A stretch of 64,000 nt of DNA from Myxococcales bacterium (GTDB taxonomy: Bacteria > Myxococcota_A > Polyangia > Polyangiales > Polyangiaceae), in contig SECP01000032.1 of assembly GCA_004193285.1 (NCBI GenBank), positions 1 to 64,000 on the forward strand. The letters are read 5' to 3'. The notes under the pieces were generated by a model. It was not told the origin of the DNA. It was given only the letters and a program-made list of their open reading frames with translations, and did not search any database. This document shows, piece after piece, positions 61,219 to 64,000 of the stretch (its first letter is position 1; each line of letters opens with the position of its first letter). Both the position numbers and the translations under genes were made by a program.

Positions 61219-62634
61219 ATGCATCGATTCGCGCTCGCCCTGCTGCTCGTCGCGTGCGGCGGCGGCCCCAAGCCCGCTGACAACCCGCCCGGCGGCACGG
61301 CAGGCAGCGGTGCAGGCGGCGGGGCAGGAACCAGCGCCACGGAAGATCCCGAGCCGGCGCTCGGCGAGCAGGAGCTCGCGATGCTCCGCTCCTTGTCGCC
61401 GTCTTCCTTACCTGCGCCGCCGGAAGACGCGACGAACAAGTACGCGGAGGACGACGCGGCGGCGCGCTTCGGGCAGGCGCTCTTCTTCGACCCCCGCTTC
61501 TCCGGGCAGCTGCTGGACGGCGACAACGACGCCAGCGAGCACGCGCTCGGCATGAAGGGGGACGTCGGCAAGGTCGCGTGCGCGGGCTGCCACGTGCCGG
61601 AGGACGGTTTTTCGGACACTCGCACCCTGCATCGGCAGGTCTCGCTGGGAGCGGGCTGGGGGCTGCGGCGCGCTCCCTCGCTGCTGGACTCCGCGCAGAG
61701 CCGTCTTCTCATGTGGGACGGGCGTCGTGACTCGTACTTCGCTCAGGCCTTCGGGGTGCTCGAGAACGAGGTGGAGATGAACAGCTCGCGGCTGTTCGCG
61801 GCCCACCAGGTGTTCACGAACCACCGGCAGGAGTACGAGGCCATCTTCGGCCCGCTGCCCCCGCTGGACGACGCGACGCGGTTCCCGCAGCTCTCCGCCT
61901 TGCAGACTGGCTGCCGCAGCCTGGACCGCAACAACAAATGCGTGGGCGTGCGCCGCGGCGCCCCCGGGGACGGCGCGGAGTTCGACGCGCTCCCGCCTGC
62001 GGACCAGGACGCCATCACGCGCGTGTTCGTGAACGTCGGCAAGGCGCTCGGCGCCTACGAGCGTCGGCTCACCTGCGGCGCGGCGCCGTTCGACGCTTGG
62101 ATGCAGGGCAACGAAGAAGCGCTCAGCCGCGCTGCCAAGCGCGGCGCCGGCCTGTTCGTCGGCCGCGCCGGCTGCGTGAAGTGTCACTCCGGTCCTTATT
62201 TCTCCGACGAGAAATTCCACAACGTAGGGCTTCAGCCGGCGCTGGTCGCGGTCGTGTTCATCGACGCCAACGATCAAGGCGCGAGCGCCGGGCTCACTCA
62301 GCTGCTGGAGGATCCGCTGAACTCACACGGTGGGTTCAGCGACGGCATGGACGACAGGCTCGCTCGTCAGCCGGAAGAGATGCCGCTCGGAGCCTTTCGT
62401 ACGCCCCGGCTCCGCTGCGTCTCGAGCCGCCCGTCGTTCATGCACACCGCGCAGCTCCGCTCCCTGCAGGAAGTAACGGCGTTCTTCAATCGTGGGGGCG
62501 ACAAATTCGGCTTTCTCGGCGCCAGCGAGCTCCAGCCCCTGGGACTGAGCGAGCGCGAGCAGGCGGATCTGGTCGCGTTTCTCGAATCGCTTTCTGGACG
62601 GGGGCCCGATGTGGCGCTGCTCGCTCCTCCTTGA
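61219..62634 (+). CDS. Di-haem cytochrome c peroxidase / MauG-like lipoprotein
   Basis: 471 residues from ATG 61219. Lipobox LLLVACG (Cys13), a Gly-rich linker, then two haem-binding CxxCH motifs: CAGCH (~residue 118) and CVKCH (~320). Structure fits the CcpA/MauG fold, with FGQALFFDPRFSG and the distal motif HNVGLQ. It either reduces hydrogen peroxide with electrons from small cytochromes, or like MauG modifies a protein. Family members usually run ~330-400; the extra length is in the linker and insertion at ~225-250. Divergent from the acetyltransferase. Confidence 0.88.
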   Translation: MHRFALALLLVACGGGPKPADNPPGGTAGSGAGGGAGTSATEDPEPALGEQELAMLRSLSPSSLPAPPEDATNKYAEDDAAARFGQALFFDPRFSGQLLDGDNDASEHALGMKGDVGKVACAGCHVPEDGFSDTRTLHRQVSLGAGWGLRRAPSLLDSAQSRLLMWDGRRDSYFAQAFGVLENEVEMNSSRLFAAHQVFTNHRQEYEAIFGPLPPLDDATRFPQLSALQTGCRSLDRNNKCVGVRRGAPGDGAEFDALPPADQDAITRVFVNVGKALGAYERRLTCGAAPFDAWMQGNEEALSRAAKRGAGLFVGRAGCVKCHSGPYFSDEKFHNVGLQPALVAVVFIDANDQGASAGLTQLLEDPLNSHGGFSDGMDDRLARQPEEMPLGAFRTPRLRCVSSRPSFMHTAQLRSLQEVTAFFNRGGDKFGFLGASELQPLGLSEREQADLVAFLESLSGRGPDVALLAPP

Positions 62635-62661
62635 ATCCCGCTCCATCTCCCCGAGGTCGTC

Positions 62662-64000
<1,339 letters not shown>

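Overview
The window is about 64 kb of high-GC DNA with strong G/C preference at third codon positions. It looks like a chromosomal piece of a myxobacterium, most likely of the Sorangium/Polyangium side (Polyangia). Evidence: Ser/Thr protein kinases with one C-terminal membrane helix, TPR and PEGA-type proteins, an FHA-sigma-54 activator, many Gly/Ser-rich lipoproteins, a MYXO-CTERM-like sorting tail on a secreted protease and a beta-gamma-crystallin-type lipoprotein. No rRNA, tRNA, CRISPR array, insertion sequence or phage gene was recognised.

Layout, left part (1-26 kb): an incomplete HAD phosphatase running into a response regulator gene; hrcA; a double cyclic-nucleotide-binding protein; a Skp/OmpH chaperone next to fabZ; a tiny Ala-rich lipoprotein; a frameshifted gene remnant; an FHA-sigma-54 regulator; a run of four minus-strand secreted proteins or lipoproteins (trypsin-like protease, ligand-binding type 1 periplasmic fold, Gly/Ser-rich Cys protein, beta-gamma-crystallin); a divergent pair of Ser/Thr kinases followed by a TPR/PEGA protein; a large TPR protein; threonine ammonia-lyase; a lipoprotein; TldD overlapping an OmpR-type regulator with an unusual receiver; TerB-like, hemerythrin-like and phospholipase D-like proteins.

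Right part (26.5-61 kb): a large exopolysaccharide or O-antigen-like locus of the Wzx/Wzy type. It has eight glycosyltransferases, a flippase (Wzx), a polymerase/ligase (Wzy), a chain-length protein without kinase domain, a short outer-membrane polysaccharide export (OPX) lipoprotein, an outer-membrane beta-barrel protein, three left-handed beta-helix acyltransferases, a PIG-L deacetylase, a GMC oxidoreductase, an aldo/keto reductase and two secreted DUF4038-type glycosidases. One eight-gene minus-strand operon (44.6 to 36.3 kb) makes a CDP-linked deoxysugar: glucose-1-phosphate cytidylyltransferase, CDP-glucose 4,6-dehydratase, 3,5-epimerase-like protein, C-methyltransferase, SAF-domain oxidoreductase and a class III aminotransferase, with two glycosyltransferases at its head. 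No priming glycosyltransferase is seen.

The most interesting reading is that this locus exports its polymer through a composite translocon: a short periplasmic OPX protein plus a separate beta-barrel, as described for Myxococcus WzaX/WzpX-type pairs. It also carries a free-standing, P-loop-less relative of bacterial tyrosine kinases (49.6 kb) between two near-duplicate acyltransferases. The last 3 kb (61.2-64 kb) hold a di-haem cytochrome c peroxidase-like lipoprotein and an unfinished Gly/Ser-repeat lipoprotein.
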